Below, in pieces: positions 12,132-12,276 of a stretch of 12,276 nucleotides of DNA. The position numbers and the translations under genes are program-made. The notes beneath the pieces were generated by a model, which saw only the letters and a program-made list of their open reading frames with translations, ran no database searches and was not told the origin of the DNA. Source of the DNA: Bacillota bacterium (GTDB taxonomy: Bacteria > Bacillota > Clostridia > DSM-8532); contig JAEWSN010000216.1 of NCBI GenBank assembly GCA_023459915.1, positions 1 to 12,276 on the forward strand. Reading direction: 5' to 3'. Position 1 is the first letter of the stretch; each line of letters opens with the position of its first letter.

Positions 12132-12276
12132 ATGGCCATTCGCATCGGTATCGCAGGCTACGGAAACCTTGGACGCGGCGTGGAAGCCGCCATCCGCCAG
12201 AACCCGGACATGGTGGCGGTCGCCATCTTCACCCGCCGCAATCCGGCCGACATCAACCCCATCACCCCCGGGTTGC
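12132..12276 (+). CDS. ddh: meso-Diaminopimelate dehydrogenase, N-terminal part (runs off right edge)
   Basis: Ddh makes meso-diaminopimelate, a lysine and peptidoglycan precursor, in one NADPH-dependent step from tetrahydrodipicolinate and ammonia, bypassing the acylated routes. Only the first 48 codons are present. The N-terminus MAIRIGIAGYGNLGRGVEAA has the dinucleotide-binding GYGNLGRG loop typical of this family, followed by NPDM and FTRRNP, which matches the enzyme's usual NPDMEL-VFTRR-P pattern. ATG 12132 has AAAAGGAG about seven bases upstream. The long leader and the operator-like site before it suggest it is regulated. DapB or homoserine dehydrogenase share the fold but not the VGYGNLGRGVE plus FTRR pattern, so Ddh is the best call. 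Confidence 0.88.
   Translation, partial: MAIRIGIAGYGNLGRGVEAAIRQNPDMVAVAIFTRRNPADINPITPGL

Overview
The window looks like a piece of chromosome from a GC-rich Gram-positive bacterium, most likely a clostridial Firmicute. The reasons are a SAM-I (S-box) riboswitch with a transcription terminator ahead of metK, strong AGGAGG-type ribosome binding sites, a TTG start, a surface protease with S-layer homology (SLH) domains, meso-diaminopimelate dehydrogenase, and well-formed intrinsic terminators. The species cannot be named from the sequence. Most genes lie on the minus strand.

Left part (1-4799, read right to left): an SLH-anchored, secreted papain-like cysteine protease (2051-4639), then radA (504-1868), then a promoter, S-box riboswitch and terminator controlling metK, which runs off the left edge.

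Middle (4800-9527): cysE and cysS form a translationally coupled operon (ATGA overlap) reading leftward from a good promoter near 7199-7227. Divergent from it is a YegS/BmrU-type lipid kinase (7429-8313), convergent with a CysQ-like bisphosphate nucleotidase (8384-9307). Together with metK this gives a neighbourhood rich in sulfur-metabolism genes (SAM synthesis, cysteine synthesis, cysteine charging, PAP turnover). cysE, cysS and cysQ each carry an in-frame minisatellite that adds a low-complexity insert or tail. A 13-bp motif, GGGGTCTGACCCC, occurs three times, twice inside coding sequence.

Right part (9528-12276): an aldo/keto reductase, then a less GC-rich two-gene module made of a HipA/CtkA-like protein kinase and an overlapping 116-aa partner. 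This module sits just past the 3' end of a tRNA-Arg(CCU) gene that has its own promoter and terminator. To the right, a palindromic operator-like site, a promoter and a leader of about 200 nt precede diaminopimelate dehydrogenase, which runs off the right edge.

The best candidate for something poorly described is the tRNA-adjacent HipA-like kinase plus small partner. The minisatellite insertions in the cysteine-related enzymes are the second. All calls come from reading the sequence; no database search was run.
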